DNA of 64,000 nucleotides from Candidatus Competibacteraceae bacterium (GCA_016699715.1 CP065007.1:186001-250000), one strand, 5' to 3'; shown: positions 46,201 to 56,018, numbered from the stretch's first letter. Translations and numbers: made by a program. The notes: a model not told the origin generated them from the letters alone.

Positions 46201-48402
46201 GGTCCGGTAGGGCAGATCCAGGCTGCGGTTCACCGGCCGCCCGCCCGGCTCGAACAGCGATACCCGCACCTTGGCCAGCAGCGGCCGAGTGGTGTCGGGC
46301 GTCTGGTCCAGCGCGATCAACGCTTGCGCCTTGCCCTGGGCGTCGGTGCCGGCCAGCGCCACCGGGAAACGTTGCGCGGTCCAACTGTCCTGCGCCAGCC
46401 CGAAGCGATAGCCGGGGAAGGCCGGATAGGGGTTGGCGTCCTCGTCCAGCACCAGTTCGGCCTCGGCCTTGAGGTTGGCGGCCGGCGCGCCGTACAGGAA
46501 GCGGCCGTCGATGTCCATCACCGCCGGCTCACCCGGCTTCAGCACCGTTGCCGCCGAGTTCAGCTCCAATTTCAACTGCTGCGGTACGAAATCCTCGACC
46601 TGAACGCTCAGTTGCCCAACGGGTTCGCCCTTGGGATCGCTATAAGCCTTGATCGTCCAGGTTCCAGTACGGGCGTTCAATGGCATGGGCAACTGGGCAT
46701 GGTAGCCGCCCAGCGCCGGATTGCCTGGCCGCAACTGGGCGATTTCCACGGTGTCCGGGCGGAACACCTTCAGGGTCAGCGGCGTCTCGGGGAGGGCGTA
46801 ACCACGACTGTCGCGCACCAGCGCCATCAGTTCCACGGTTTCGCCGGGCCGATAGACCCCGCGCTCGGTATACAGGAAGGCGTCCACCGGCCCCGACGCG
46901 GCGCGGCCCCCGACGCCCCGGTCGCTGAGGTCGAAGGCCGGCTTGGTCAGGTCGAGAAAGTTGTAGTCGCCCTTGCCGAAAGCCATCAGCGCCGCCGGCT
47001 CGCGGCCGCCGGCCCCGCGCAGCAGACCCGGATCGAGCCGGGCGTAGCCCTGGCGGTCGGTGACCGCCTGACCCAGTTCGCCATTGTTGCGGGCGAACAG
47101 CCGCAGTTCGATGCCTGGCAACGGCTTGGCGCCGGTCAGCGAGCGGGCGAACACATGCAAGCCATCGTCGCCGCGCAGGGTGAATAGCCCGATATCGGAA
47201 ACCACCAGCCATTGCGTGGCCCGGTTCTCGTAGCTGTCCGGGTCCTGGCCGACCCGCTCGGCGGAGACAATGTAAATGCCCGGTTGCGGGTCGCGCAGGA
47301 TCTCGCCGACCGGGATGGCGGTGGTGATTTCCTGGTTGCGCTCGCCAGTGGCCAGGGTTAGGGTTCCTTCCCACACCTGCTCGCCGGATTGCTGGGCGAT
47401 GGCGTTGAGGTCGTAGCCGTCCAGCAGGTTGGTGATGCGACGGTTTTCGATCTCCCGCGGCAGGTTGCGGTCGTTGATCCGCAGCACCCGCAGCCGCGCC
47501 GCGTCCAGGTTGACACTGGTCAAGGGTAGATGCTGGCCATCGGTCTTGGGCAGCACGTAGGTCGCGCCGCGGAAACCCAGGGTCGGCTCGCGATCCTCGA
47601 CCTTGGCGGTGAACTCCTGGCTGACGCGGGTTTTCTCGCCGGTGGCGGAGGGGATGCCGGCTCGAGCGGTCATGGTGTAGCTTTGGCCGTGGCTGACTCC
47701 TTCCACGCACAATTGCCGTTCCTTGGCGCTGGCGACCGCCTGGATGGCGGGTTGGACGAGCAGGTAATCCTCGTAATGAATCCGCCGGCCCTTGGCCAGG
47801 TCGTCGGAGAAGTTCAGGCAGATTTTCGGCGCGGCGCTGTCGGATTCGACCGAGACGCCCTTGATCTGGAAGGCGTTGGCGTCGGCTAGTTCCTGATAAC
47901 GCTTGGCGATGCGTGGGTTGTCTTCCAGTTCCAGCCCTTCGCGAAACGCGGCCAACGCTTGTTTGGGCGACCGGTCCTGGTCGTACAGTTCGCCCAGCCA
48001 GAACAGGGCGCGGGCGCGTTCGAACGGCGCGCGTGCCGCCTGGAGGGCGTTCCAGGCCGCCTGCCGGGTGCGTTCCCGCGCCTGCCGCCGGGTTTGCGCG
48101 TCTTTGGTGCTTTGCGCCAAAGCGCGCCAGGCTTGGCTCAGATCCAGCCAGACCGCCGCTGGCGCGCTGGCGGCCAGGGCGGTTTCGTAGCGCTCGATGG
48201 CGGCGCTCAGATTGTTTTGCCGGGCCAGTTGCGCGGCTTGTTGCGTCAGTGTGGCGGTTGGCTGACTCGCGGGGTCGCGGTTGTCGCGAATGGATTGCAG
48301 GTACTGGGCGGCGGCCACCGCCAGTGTCGGATCGTCGAAGGCGCGGGCGCCGACCGACAGCAGTAGCGCCAGCAGGAAGAACGGAAACAGGAAACGGCGC
48401 AT
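43207..48402 (-). CDS. Alpha-2-macroglobulin family protein with thioester motif (YfhM-like)
   Basis: This 1731-residue protein has a signal peptide (MRRFLFPFFLLALLLSVGARA) without a lipobox, an N-terminal helical extension, MG-type beta-sandwich domains and the alpha-2-macroglobulin bait and complement-like regions. The thioester motif is YGCLEQTTSRALP at about residue 1285. Such proteins trap proteases in the periplasm, usually together with the penicillin-binding protein PbpC. No pbpC is adjacent here. The ATG at 48402 has AAGGAG upstream. A longer upstream frame to 48606 would run into the divergent rppH leader and is not supported. Confidence 0.93.
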   Translation of the reverse strand: MRRFLFPFFLLALLLSVGARAFDDPTLAVAAAQYLQSIRDNRDPASQPTATLTQQAAQLARQNNLSAAIERYETALAASAPAAVWLDLSQAWRALAQSTKDAQTRRQARERTRQAAWNALQAARAPFERARALFWLGELYDQDRSPKQALAAFREGLELEDNPRIAKRYQELADANAFQIKGVSVESDSAAPKICLNFSDDLAKGRRIHYEDYLLVQPAIQAVASAKERQLCVEGVSHGQSYTMTARAGIPSATGEKTRVSQEFTAKVEDREPTLGFRGATYVLPKTDGQHLPLTSVNLDAARLRVLRINDRNLPREIENRRITNLLDGYDLNAIAQQSGEQVWEGTLTLATGERNQEITTAIPVGEILRDPQPGIYIVSAERVGQDPDSYENRATQWLVVSDIGLFTLRGDDGLHVFARSLTGAKPLPGIELRLFARNNGELGQAVTDRQGYARLDPGLLRGAGGREPAALMAFGKGDYNFLDLTKPAFDLSDRGVGGRAASGPVDAFLYTERGVYRPGETVELMALVRDSRGYALPETPLTLKVFRPDTVEIAQLRPGNPALGGYHAQLPMPLNARTGTWTIKAYSDPKGEPVGQLSVQVEDFVPQQLKLELNSAATVLKPGEPAVMDIDGRFLYGAPAANLKAEAELVLDEDANPYPAFPGYRFGLAQDSWTAQRFPVALAGTDAQGKAQALIALDQTPDTTRPLLAKVRVSLFEPGGRPVNRSLDLPYRTQPFAIGIKPRFGDGGVQTGQEAAFEVIALDPLGQPQAKSGLRAELVREEYQYYWYHDDGRWNYKMIIRDSAPAGGQTLNLAADQPAVVTQRGLDWGHYRLDVLDPATGVASSVRFTAGWFETPSEGDTPDQMKVTLDQPRYQAGEIAKIFVRAPFAGEVLLNVVGDRLWLSKTVSASADGATVELPIPAEWGPGVYIAATAFRPADSAKQRGPGRAIGVAWVGLDPAPRTLTVTLDAPTEWKPRQTVELPVAVAGLDAGQPAWLTVAAVDEGILQLTDFATPDPVQYFLGKRRLGMQVLDLYGKLIEAGGRPGQLRAGGDAGSRQLDASGIRTVKTLALFSGPVALDGDGRARVPLALPDFNGQLRLMAVAWNHDRVGQAEAKPLVRDPLVAQVYLPRFLAPEDESRITVTVRNLNAPPGDYQLRLSAEGAVAVDEPATFTFTVADAATQNQDSRTFTLRGRQPGKGQVHLQITGPNGFQLAREADIGVRPAQTLVSNRTAQRLNSGETLRLGGEVLSGFLPGTGQARLSVASRPNLNVPELLAELDRYPYGCLEQTTSRALPLLYFNQVAQAWVGQNATEAGLRARVQEAIQRILSLQDAGGGFGLWSPSSNIEDWLSAYAMDFLVRARQEQYLVPEVAYQSGLKRLRERVNESDFDTEQLGWRAYNLYVLARVQQAAIGDLRYLHDNYLQKLPNALAQAQLGAALAHYGELGRAREAFTAALNRTERTTTRDYGSPLRDRAALLALLAEVKLLPERVPDLAGQVAADYNTRRYSSTQEQAWLLLAARALLQQPGQLQLAVDGRTISADPFYQSLAGETLTQGLTVTNQGGQPAWYTLNRSGVPVTPQPPAQEGFSISRRYYTRTGKAVDPTQIHQNDLLVAVISGEAAGREQQQALVVDLLPAGLEIENARLAHNASTAELAWLPELTETLHTEIRDDRFVAALDLDAGDKRQFTLAYLARAVTPGVYRQPAVYVEDMYKPWQFGRGVMGTVKVE

Positions 48403-48618
48403 CGCGGGCTCCTTGAAATCATGACAGCGGGGGCGACTGGCGCGAGCGTGCTCCGACACTTGCCCCGATCGCGGGCTATGATTGATTGTATTGATGATAG
48501 CGGGTTCCAGAGCGGCTGGTCGGGCGCAAATGCGGTGCTCGCCCCTGCCCGGCCAGCAAGGCTCACGAGAAATTTTGTGACTGCGATGGATATTCCAGTG
48601 GAACAAGGATTGATACTT

Positions 48619-49470
48619 ATGAAAAAATACGATGAATTATTCATTGCAGCCTATCGGTTTCCAACCGTGATCGATTCGGAGGGTTATCGGCCGAACGTTG
48701 GCATCATTCTGTGTAACGAAGAAGGGCGCCTTTTCTGGGCGAAGCGGATCGGGCAGCGGTCCTGGCAGTTTCCCCAGGGGGGCATCCAACGGGATGAATC
48801 GCCCGAGCAGGCCATGTTTCGCGAGCTGGCCGAAGAAGTTGGCTTGCGGCCGGAGCACGTTCAAGTGATCGGCTGCACCAAGGGCTGGCTGCGTTACCGC
48901 TTGCCCAAGCGTTTGATCCGGCGCGGCGGCAAGTCGAGCTGCATCGGCCAGAAACAGATCTGGTTTTTGTTGCGGATGCTGGGCGATGAGGAAGCAGTGC
49001 GGCTGGATTTGTCCGAACGCCCCGAGTTCGACCACTGGCGGTGGGTGGACTACTGGTACCCGCTGCGCGCCGTGGTGCCCTTTAAGCGTCATGTTTACTG
49101 GCGGGCGCTGTACGAACTGGCTCCGCTGCTGTTTTCTGGCCGCCCACCACGACGGGCGCCGCGCGACTCCAGGCAGCACGATATTGATTTATCCCACCCG
49201 TCGTTGCCGGGCCGACCCCGGCCGCCCGAGTCGGCCCGATCACCTACCACCGTGGTCAAGCAGGTGGTCGTATTGCCACTACGACGGGTGGAGATCGGCC
49301 AGCACCCCGTCATCACCCGCATGGTGGTTTCGGCACGGCGCCTGAGTGGATTGGAGGCAACCCCCACCGTGCCGGCGCTGGAGCCGCCGCCAGTCGTCAT
49401 GGCATCCCCGGACGAGGTTTGCTCGCCGCGTCCGACCGTCTCGCGCCCGCACCGCATGTTCCGGCGCTGA
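48619..49470 (+). CDS. rppH: RNA pyrophosphohydrolase RppH with long C-terminal extension
   Basis: The first 165 residues match RppH, which removes pyrophosphate from 5'-triphosphate mRNA ends and starts RNA decay. The Nudix box is at residues 54-76 (GGIQRDESPEQAMFRELAEEVGL). The family core begins IDSEGYRPNVGIILCN. The ATG at 48619 has AAGGA 9 bases upstream; the GTG at 48667, which would give the usual family N-terminus, is an alternative. About 110 extra residues, rich in Pro and Arg, follow the domain and look disordered. Next downstream is ptsP, a common gammaproteobacterial arrangement. Confidence 0.9.
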   Translation: MKKYDELFIAAYRFPTVIDSEGYRPNVGIILCNEEGRLFWAKRIGQRSWQFPQGGIQRDESPEQAMFRELAEEVGLRPEHVQVIGCTKGWLRYRLPKRLIRRGGKSSCIGQKQIWFLLRMLGDEEAVRLDLSERPEFDHWRWVDYWYPLRAVVPFKRHVYWRALYELAPLLFSGRPPRRAPRDSRQHDIDLSHPSLPGRPRPPESARSPTTVVKQVVVLPLRRVEIGQHPVITRMVVSARRLSGLEATPTVPALEPPPVVMASPDEVCSPRPTVSRPHRMFRR

Positions 49471-49505
49471 CGGTTCCCGATTCGCTGCCTGTTGAGGACG
49501 GTTCC

Positions 49506-51770
49506 ATGCTGGACATCCTGCGGCGTATCGTGCAGGACATCAACGCTACCCGCGATTTGAGCGAGGCGCTCAACTTGATCGTGGTCGAGGTCAAGGCCGC
49601 GATTCACACCGATGTCTGCTCGGTATACATGACCGATCACACCCGTGGCGAACATGTGCTGATGGCCACCGATGGCCTGCGGCCGGGCGCGATCGGCAAG
49701 GTGCGGCTGAAACTCGGTCAAGGGCTGACCGGGCTGGCCGCCACCCGGGCCGAGCCGGTCAACGTTGATAACGCCCCGGCCCATCCCGCTTTCCGCTACA
49801 TCGCCGCCACCGGTGAAGCCCCGTTCCGTGGGTTCATCGGCGTGCCGATCGTGCGCCGCCGCAAGGTGTTTGGCGTGCTGGTGTCGCAGCATCGCGAGCA
49901 GCGTAAGTACACCGTCGACGAGGAGTCGTTTCTGGTGACGCTGGCGGCGCAACTGGCCGGCTGCATCAACCAGGCGGAAATTCGCCAAGCGCTGGAACGA
50001 CTCGACGACGACGCACTGTCGGGCACGCTATTTCTGGAGGGGGTCGCCAGCGCCCGCGGTCTGGCGATCGGCGAGGCGGTGGTGGTGTTTCCGGCCACCG
50101 CGCTGAACCAGGTACCGGATAAGGACATCGACGATCCGGAGGCCGAGGCGTCGCGCTTCCGCCAGGCGGTGGCGGCGGAATTGGCCGAACTGCAACGCTT
50201 GAGCGAGCGGATGCGGCTGCTGCTGGCGGCTGGCGACCGGGCGCTGTTCGACGCTTACGCGCTGCTGTTGAGCAGCGACAGCCTGGTCAACGGCACCCTG
50301 GAGCGGATCGCCGCTGGCAACTGGGCGCCCGGCGCGCTGCGGGCCACGGTCCTGGAATACGCCAATATCTTCACGGAAATGGACGACCCCTATCTGCGCG
50401 AGCGTGCCGCCGACATCCTTGATCTCGGCCAGCGTCTGCTGGACCGCCTGCAGGAGGAGCAGGTGGTCAACCGCCATTATCCCGACCACACCATTCTGAT
50501 GGGCGAGGAGATCAGCGTTTCCCAACTGCTGGACGTGCCGCCCGAGAAGCTCAAGGGGCTGGTATCGGTGCGTGGCACCGGTGCCTCGCACGTCGCCTTG
50601 CTGGCGCGCGGGCTGGGGGTGCCGGCGGTGTTCGGCGTCAGCAACCTGCCGCCGGGCCGCTTGAATGGCCGTGAGGTGGCGGTGGATGGCTATACGGTAC
50701 GGGTCTGCATCCAGCCCAGCTCGGCATTGCGTCAGGAATATCTGAAGCTGATTGCCGAGGAAGCCGAACTGTCGCGTGGCTTGCAGCATCTGCGCGATCT
50801 GCCAGCCGAGACGCTGGACGACCATCGCCTGGAACTGCACGCCAATTCCGGTTTGTTCGCCGATATCGCCGCCGCCCGCAACAGTGGGGTACAGGGGGTG
50901 GGGCTGTATCGCTCGGAGCTGCATTTCTTTCTGCGCGATCGCTTCCCCGGCGAGGAAGAGCAGGCCACCATCTACACCCGAGTGCTGCGGATCATGGAAC
51001 CGCATCCGGTGGTGCTGCGCACCCTGGATGTGGGCGGCGACAAGCCGTTGCCGTATTTTCCCATCAGTGAGCAGAACCCGTTTCTGGGCTGGCGCGGTAT
51101 CCGCATCAGCCTGGATCAGCCCGACCTGTTCAAGACGCAGTTGCGAGCGATGCTGCGGGCCGGCGCGGTCTATCCCAACTTGGCGATCCTGTTTCCGATG
51201 ATCGGCGGCATCAGCGAGTTGAGCGAGGCGCTGGATTTGCTGCGTTGTTCCGAGATGGAATTGCGGGAAGACGGGGTGCCGGTTCGGACGCCGCGGGTGG
51301 GTATCATGGTGGAAGTACCGTCGGCGGTGTATCAGATCGATCGCTTGGTGCGGATGGTGGATTTCGTTTCTATCGGCAGCAACGACCTGACCCAGTACCT
51401 ATTGGCGGTGGACCGCAACAACGACCGGGTCGCCAAGCTGTACGACCCGCTGCATCCGGCGGTGCTCATGGCGATCCGCCAGGTGATCGAGGGCGTCCGG
51501 GCCGCCGGCAAGCCGGTCGGCGTGTGCGGCGAGATGGCCGGCGATCCGGCGTCCGCCCTGCTGTTGATGGCGATGGGCGTGGACAGCCTGAGCATGAATC
51601 TGGGCAGCCTGCTCAAGATCAAGTGGATGATCCGCAGCATTCGCCATGACGCCGCTCAGGATGTTCTCGCCGAGGCGATGCGGATGGATAACGCCGCCGC
51701 CATCCGGGAGCACGCCAATCTGTTCCTCGACCAGCAGGGCTTGAGCGGCCTGTTACGGGTGGGGAAGTAG
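49506..51770 (+). CDS. ptsP: Phosphoenolpyruvate-protein phosphotransferase PtsP (enzyme I-Ntr)
   Basis: This 754-residue protein is the nitrogen-PTS enzyme I. An N-terminal GAF domain (residues 1 to about 160) precedes the PTS enzyme I part with its phosphohistidine in VRGTGASHVALLARGLGVPAV. The PEP-binding barrel shows LRTLDVGGDKPLPYF, GWRGIRISLDQP, VEVPSAV, FVSIGSNDLTQYLLAVDRNN and GVCGEMAGDP. It passes phosphate from PEP to NPr. The ATG at 49506 has GAGGACGG upstream. It lies 35 bases after rppH and is probably co-transcribed with it. Confidence 0.96.
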   Translation: MLDILRRIVQDINATRDLSEALNLIVVEVKAAIHTDVCSVYMTDHTRGEHVLMATDGLRPGAIGKVRLKLGQGLTGLAATRAEPVNVDNAPAHPAFRYIAATGEAPFRGFIGVPIVRRRKVFGVLVSQHREQRKYTVDEESFLVTLAAQLAGCINQAEIRQALERLDDDALSGTLFLEGVASARGLAIGEAVVVFPATALNQVPDKDIDDPEAEASRFRQAVAAELAELQRLSERMRLLLAAGDRALFDAYALLLSSDSLVNGTLERIAAGNWAPGALRATVLEYANIFTEMDDPYLRERAADILDLGQRLLDRLQEEQVVNRHYPDHTILMGEEISVSQLLDVPPEKLKGLVSVRGTGASHVALLARGLGVPAVFGVSNLPPGRLNGREVAVDGYTVRVCIQPSSALRQEYLKLIAEEAELSRGLQHLRDLPAETLDDHRLELHANSGLFADIAAARNSGVQGVGLYRSELHFFLRDRFPGEEEQATIYTRVLRIMEPHPVVLRTLDVGGDKPLPYFPISEQNPFLGWRGIRISLDQPDLFKTQLRAMLRAGAVYPNLAILFPMIGGISELSEALDLLRCSEMELREDGVPVRTPRVGIMVEVPSAVYQIDRLVRMVDFVSIGSNDLTQYLLAVDRNNDRVAKLYDPLHPAVLMAIRQVIEGVRAAGKPVGVCGEMAGDPASALLLMAMGVDSLSMNLGSLLKIKWMIRSIRHDAAQDVLAEAMRMDNAAAIREHANLFLDQQGLSGLLRVGK

Positions 51771-51944
51771 AAAAAGCAGGCAGTGGCTATCGCTCGGCCC
51801 GGTAAAGCTGGATGAGGGTCGGGCGGTATCGCTCATCTCCAACGAGGCAAGCTTGCGGTTGGCCTTACCAAGTCCCTCTGTCAAGGGCTACATATACTCT
51901 CCTCAATGAGTTATGGCCGACTCAGGAGCGGAAATCCCCCCAAC

Positions 51945-51964
51945 CCCCCTTTTTTCAAAGGGGG
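51945..51964. repeat. CCCCCTTT/AAAGGGGG intergenic palindrome
   Basis: The AT- and C-rich palindrome in the 363-base gap before purL belongs to a commonly seen type of intergenic repeat (AATCCCCCCAACCCCCC... followed by AAAGGGGG). The remaining gap sequence shows no gene; the purL promoter must lie within it. Confidence 0.55.
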
Positions 51965-52133
51965 CGCCGCGCCAGCGGCAGAGGGGATTGGTCTCGGCGG
52001 TCCACGCTTCCACCACTCAAAGAGGGTTGCCATAGCGCGATTGCCCTGGGTTCGTACCGCTCCACCATGGCCGGTAAATCGGCGATTGCTGCTATCATCC
52101 GCGCTTTCCCGCTGATCCAGGAGAGTGTTCGCG

Positions 52134-55100
52134 ATGCTGCGTTTTCGTGGAAGCCCCGCCCTGTCGCCATTCCGTCTGGAGAAGTTGCTGGCCGCGCTGC
52201 GCCAGCGGGTGCCAGTCGTCACCGAGGTCTACGCCGAGTTCGTCCATTTCGTGGACGGTCGCCTGATCACGCACGATCGCGAGGTGCTGGACCGGCTGCT
52301 GCAATACGGCCCCGCCGCGACCCAGCGCCATCTCGGCGGTGAACCCGCTTTCCTGGTCGTTCCGCGTCCTGGCACTCTTTCGCCCTGGTCCTCCAAAGCC
52401 ACTGACATTGCCCGCAACTGCGGCTTGCAACATGTCCGCCGCATCGAGCGGGGCGTGGCCTATTACCTGGAGTCGGAACGTTCGTTGACCGACGGCGAGT
52501 CAGCCGAACTCAAACCGCTGCTGCACGACCGCATGACCGAAGCGGTGCTGGGGCCGGACGACGATCCCGCCGTGCTGTTTGCCCAGACCGAACCGATGCC
52601 GCTGGCCAGCGTGGATTTGCTCGGCGGCGGGCGCGACGCGCTGATGGTCGCCAACCGCGAACTGGGGTTGGCGCTGTCGGAGGACGAAATCGACTATCTG
52701 CTCGACAGCTTCATCCGTCTGGGACGCAACCCCAGCGATGTGGAACTGATGATGTTCGCGCAGGCCAACTCCGAACACTGCCGGCACAAGATCTTCAACG
52801 CCGACTGGATCGTCGATGGCATCGCGCAAGAGCGCTCCCTGTTCGCGATGATCCGTAACACGCACGAATGCCACCCCGCCGACGTGCTGTCGGCCTACCA
52901 CGATAATGCGGCGGTGATGACGGGGTTTTTCGCCGGGCGTTTTTTCCCCGATCCGACCGACCATCAGTACCGCTATCACCCGGAAGACGTGCATATCCTG
53001 ATGAAGGTGGAGACGCACAATCACCCGACCGCCATTTCGCCCTTCCCCGGCGCGGCCACCGGTTCCGGTGGCGAAATCCGCGACGAAGGCGCGACCGGGC
53101 GCGGTTCCAAACCCAAGGCTGGCTTGTGCGGTTTCTCCGTGTCGAACTTACGCATTCCGGATTTCGTCCAGCCCTGGGAGCGGGATTACGGTAAACCGGC
53201 GCGCATCGTCTCGGCGCTGGAGATCATGCTCGAAGGCCCCATCGGCGCGGCGGCTTTCAATAACGAGTTCGGCCGCCCCAACCTGGCCGGTTACTTTCGC
53301 AGCTTCGAGGAAAACGGTCCCGACGGGCAGCGACGCGGCTATCACAAGCCGATCATGATCGCCGGCGGCCTGGGCAATATCCGCGAACCGCATGTGCACA
53401 AGGCCGAACTGCCGCCGGGCGCCGCCATTGTGGTGTTGGGCGGTCCGGCGATGCTGATCGGGCTGGGCGGTGGCGCGGCGTCCAGCATGGCGGCGGGCAG
53501 CTCGCACGAAGATCTCGACTTCGCCTCGGTGCAGCGCGGCAATCCGGAAATCCAGCGCCGTGTCCAGGAAGTCATCGACCGCTGCGCGGCGCTGGGTCAG
53601 AACAACCCCATTCTCTCGATTCACGATGTTGGCGCGGGCGGGCTATCCAACGCCGTGCCGGAAATCGTCCACGACGCCGGGCGGGGCGGGCGCTTCGAAT
53701 TGCGCGATGTACCGAACGACGATCCCGGCATGTCGCCGATGCAGATCTGGTGCAACGAGGCGCAGGAACGCTATGTGCTGGCCATCGCCGCCGAGGAGCT
53801 GGAGCGCTTCAAGGCGCTGTGCGAACGCGAGCGTTGCCCGTATGCGGTGATCGGCCTGACCACGGAAACGCCGCATTTGACGGTCGATGACCGCCAGTTC
53901 GGCAACCGGCCGGTGGATTTGCCGATGAACGTGTTGTTCGGCCAGCCGCCGAAACTGCTGCGCGAGGTGACGCGGGAGCCCGCCGCGCTGTGGCCGCTCG
54001 ATCTGGCGGGGGTCGGGTTGGCCGACGCCGTGGCGCGGGTGTTGCGCTTCCCGGCGGTGGCCGACAAAAGTTTCCTGATCACCATCGGCGACCGCACCGT
54101 GACCGGACTGGTCTGTCGCGATCAGATGGTCGGACCCTGGCAGGTTCCGGTCGCCGATGTCGCGGTGACCGCCACCAGCTTCGATGCCGATACCGGCGAG
54201 GCGATGGCCATGGGCGAGCGCGCGCCGCTGGCGCTGCTGGACGCGCCGGCTTCCGGCCGGATGGCGGTCGGCGAAGCGCTGACCAACATCGCCGCCGCCC
54301 GGATCGACAAGCTGGGCGATGTCAAGCTGTCGGCCAACTGGATGGCGGCGGCCGGTCACCCCGGCGAGGACGCCCGGCTGTTCGATACCGTCCGGGCCGT
54401 GGGGATGGAACTGTGCCCGGCGCTGGGTATCGCCATTCCGGTCGGCAAGGATTCGCTGTCGATGAAAACGGTCTGGGACGCGGACGGCGAACGCAAGAGC
54501 GTGGTGGGACCACTATCGCTGATCGTCTCCGCCTTCGCGCCGGTGCCGGATCTGCGCCGCACCCTGACGCCGCAACTGCGCGCCGACCGGGGCGACACCG
54601 ACCTGATTCTGATCGATCTCGGTCGTGGGAAAAATCGATTGGGCGGCTCGGCGCTGGCGCAGGTTTACAACCAGTTGGGCGACGCCGTTCCCGACCTGGA
54701 CCAGCCGGAAGATCTGACGGCTTTCTTCAGGGTGATTCAGGAACTCAACGCGGCCGGTCGCTTGCTGGCCTATCACGACCGCTCCGATGGCGGGCTGCTG
54801 GCGGTGCTGGCGGAGATGATGTTTGCCGGCGGTCGCGGCGTGACGGTGCTGCTGGACGATCTGGGCGAGGAGTTGCTGCCGGCGCTGTTCGCCGAGGAAC
54901 TGGGCGCGGTGGTGCAGGTGCGGGCGCGGGATCGCGACGGGGTATTGGGACGCTTGATCGCCGCCGGACTGGGCGAGTATAGCCATGTGATTGGCGCGCC
55001 GAACGACCAGGACCGGCTGATTCTGCGCCATGCCGGCGAGTCCGTGTTTAGCGCCAGCCGCGTCGAATTGCGGCGATTGTGGTCGGAAACCAGCACTCAC

Positions 55101-56018
55101 CTACAGGCGCTGCGCGATCATCCCGACTGCGCCCGCGAAGCGCTCGAAGCCGCCTGCGATCCGGCTGATCCGGGTTTGAGCGCGCGGCTGAGCTTCGATC
55201 CCGCCGAGGATGTGGCGGCGCCGTTCATCGCCAATGGCGGCGCGCGCCCACGGGTGGCCATCCTGCGCGAGCAGGGCGTGAATGGTCAGATCGAGATGGC
55301 GGCGGCGTTTGACCGCGCCGGCTTCGCGGCGGTGGATGTGCACATGAGCGACATCATGACCGGCCGGGTCGCTCTGGCGGATTTCCACGGCTTGGCGGCC
55401 TGCGGCGGATTTTCCTACGGCGACGTGCTGGGCGCCGGCGAGGGCTGGGCCAAGTCGATCCTGTTCAACCCCCGTGTCCGCGAGCAGTTCGCCGCGTTCT
55501 TCGCCCGTCCGGACAGTTTCGGGTTGGGAATTTGCAACGGCTGCCAGATGCTGTCCAATCTGCATGAGTTGATCGCCGGAACCGAAGCATGGCCGCGCTT
55601 CGTGCGCAATCGGGTGGAGCAGTTCGAGGCGCGGCTGAGCCTGGTGGAGGTGTTGCCGTCGTCGTCGCTGTTCCTGCGCGGCATGGAAGGTTCGCGGCTG
55701 CCGGTCGCGGTGGCACACGGCGAGGGACGAGCGGAATTCCGCGACGCGGGCGGCGCGGATGCGGCGCTGGCGGCGGGCGTGGCCGCGCTGCGTTTCGTGG
55801 ATAACCGCGGGCAACCCGCCGAGACTTATCCCGCCAATCCTAACGGCTCACCGGGCGGGATTGCCGGCCTGAGCAGCCGCGACGGTCGTTTCACCATCCT
55901 GATGCCGCATCCGGAGCGGCTGTTCCGCACGATGCAATATTCCTGGCATCCCGAGGGCTGGGGCGAAGACGGGCCGTGGCTGCGGCTGTTCCGCAACGCC
56001 CGGCGCTGGCTCGGTTGA
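52134..56018 (+). CDS. purL: Phosphoribosylformylglycinamidine synthase
   Basis: This 1294-residue enzyme is the large single-chain gammaproteobacterial FGAM synthase of purine biosynthesis. Features are the N-terminal domain, the first ATP-grasp-like synthetase half with MMFAQANSEHCRHKIFNADW and ETHNHPTAISPFPGAATGSGGEIRDEG, and the second half with LPVGKDSLSMKT-like VGKDSLSMKTVW. A glutaminase domain has the catalytic Cys in FGLGICNGCQMLS and the His/Glu pair in MPHPERLFR. The ATG at 52134 has AGGAGAG upstream and yields the family start MLRFRGSPAL. It is complete. Confidence 0.97.
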   Translation: MLRFRGSPALSPFRLEKLLAALRQRVPVVTEVYAEFVHFVDGRLITHDREVLDRLLQYGPAATQRHLGGEPAFLVVPRPGTLSPWSSKATDIARNCGLQHVRRIERGVAYYLESERSLTDGESAELKPLLHDRMTEAVLGPDDDPAVLFAQTEPMPLASVDLLGGGRDALMVANRELGLALSEDEIDYLLDSFIRLGRNPSDVELMMFAQANSEHCRHKIFNADWIVDGIAQERSLFAMIRNTHECHPADVLSAYHDNAAVMTGFFAGRFFPDPTDHQYRYHPEDVHILMKVETHNHPTAISPFPGAATGSGGEIRDEGATGRGSKPKAGLCGFSVSNLRIPDFVQPWERDYGKPARIVSALEIMLEGPIGAAAFNNEFGRPNLAGYFRSFEENGPDGQRRGYHKPIMIAGGLGNIREPHVHKAELPPGAAIVVLGGPAMLIGLGGGAASSMAAGSSHEDLDFASVQRGNPEIQRRVQEVIDRCAALGQNNPILSIHDVGAGGLSNAVPEIVHDAGRGGRFELRDVPNDDPGMSPMQIWCNEAQERYVLAIAAEELERFKALCERERCPYAVIGLTTETPHLTVDDRQFGNRPVDLPMNVLFGQPPKLLREVTREPAALWPLDLAGVGLADAVARVLRFPAVADKSFLITIGDRTVTGLVCRDQMVGPWQVPVADVAVTATSFDADTGEAMAMGERAPLALLDAPASGRMAVGEALTNIAAARIDKLGDVKLSANWMAAAGHPGEDARLFDTVRAVGMELCPALGIAIPVGKDSLSMKTVWDADGERKSVVGPLSLIVSAFAPVPDLRRTLTPQLRADRGDTDLILIDLGRGKNRLGGSALAQVYNQLGDAVPDLDQPEDLTAFFRVIQELNAAGRLLAYHDRSDGGLLAVLAEMMFAGGRGVTVLLDDLGEELLPALFAEELGAVVQVRARDRDGVLGRLIAAGLGEYSHVIGAPNDQDRLILRHAGESVFSASRVELRRLWSETSTHLQALRDHPDCAREALEAACDPADPGLSARLSFDPAEDVAAPFIANGGARPRVAILREQGVNGQIEMAAAFDRAGFAAVDVHMSDIMTGRVALADFHGLAACGGFSYGDVLGAGEGWAKSILFNPRVREQFAAFFARPDSFGLGICNGCQMLSNLHELIAGTEAWPRFVRNRVEQFEARLSLVEVLPSSSLFLRGMEGSRLPVAVAHGEGRAEFRDAGGADAALAAGVAALRFVDNRGQPAETYPANPNGSPGGIAGLSSRDGRFTILMPHPERLFRTMQYSWHPEGWGEDGPWLRLFRNARRWLG

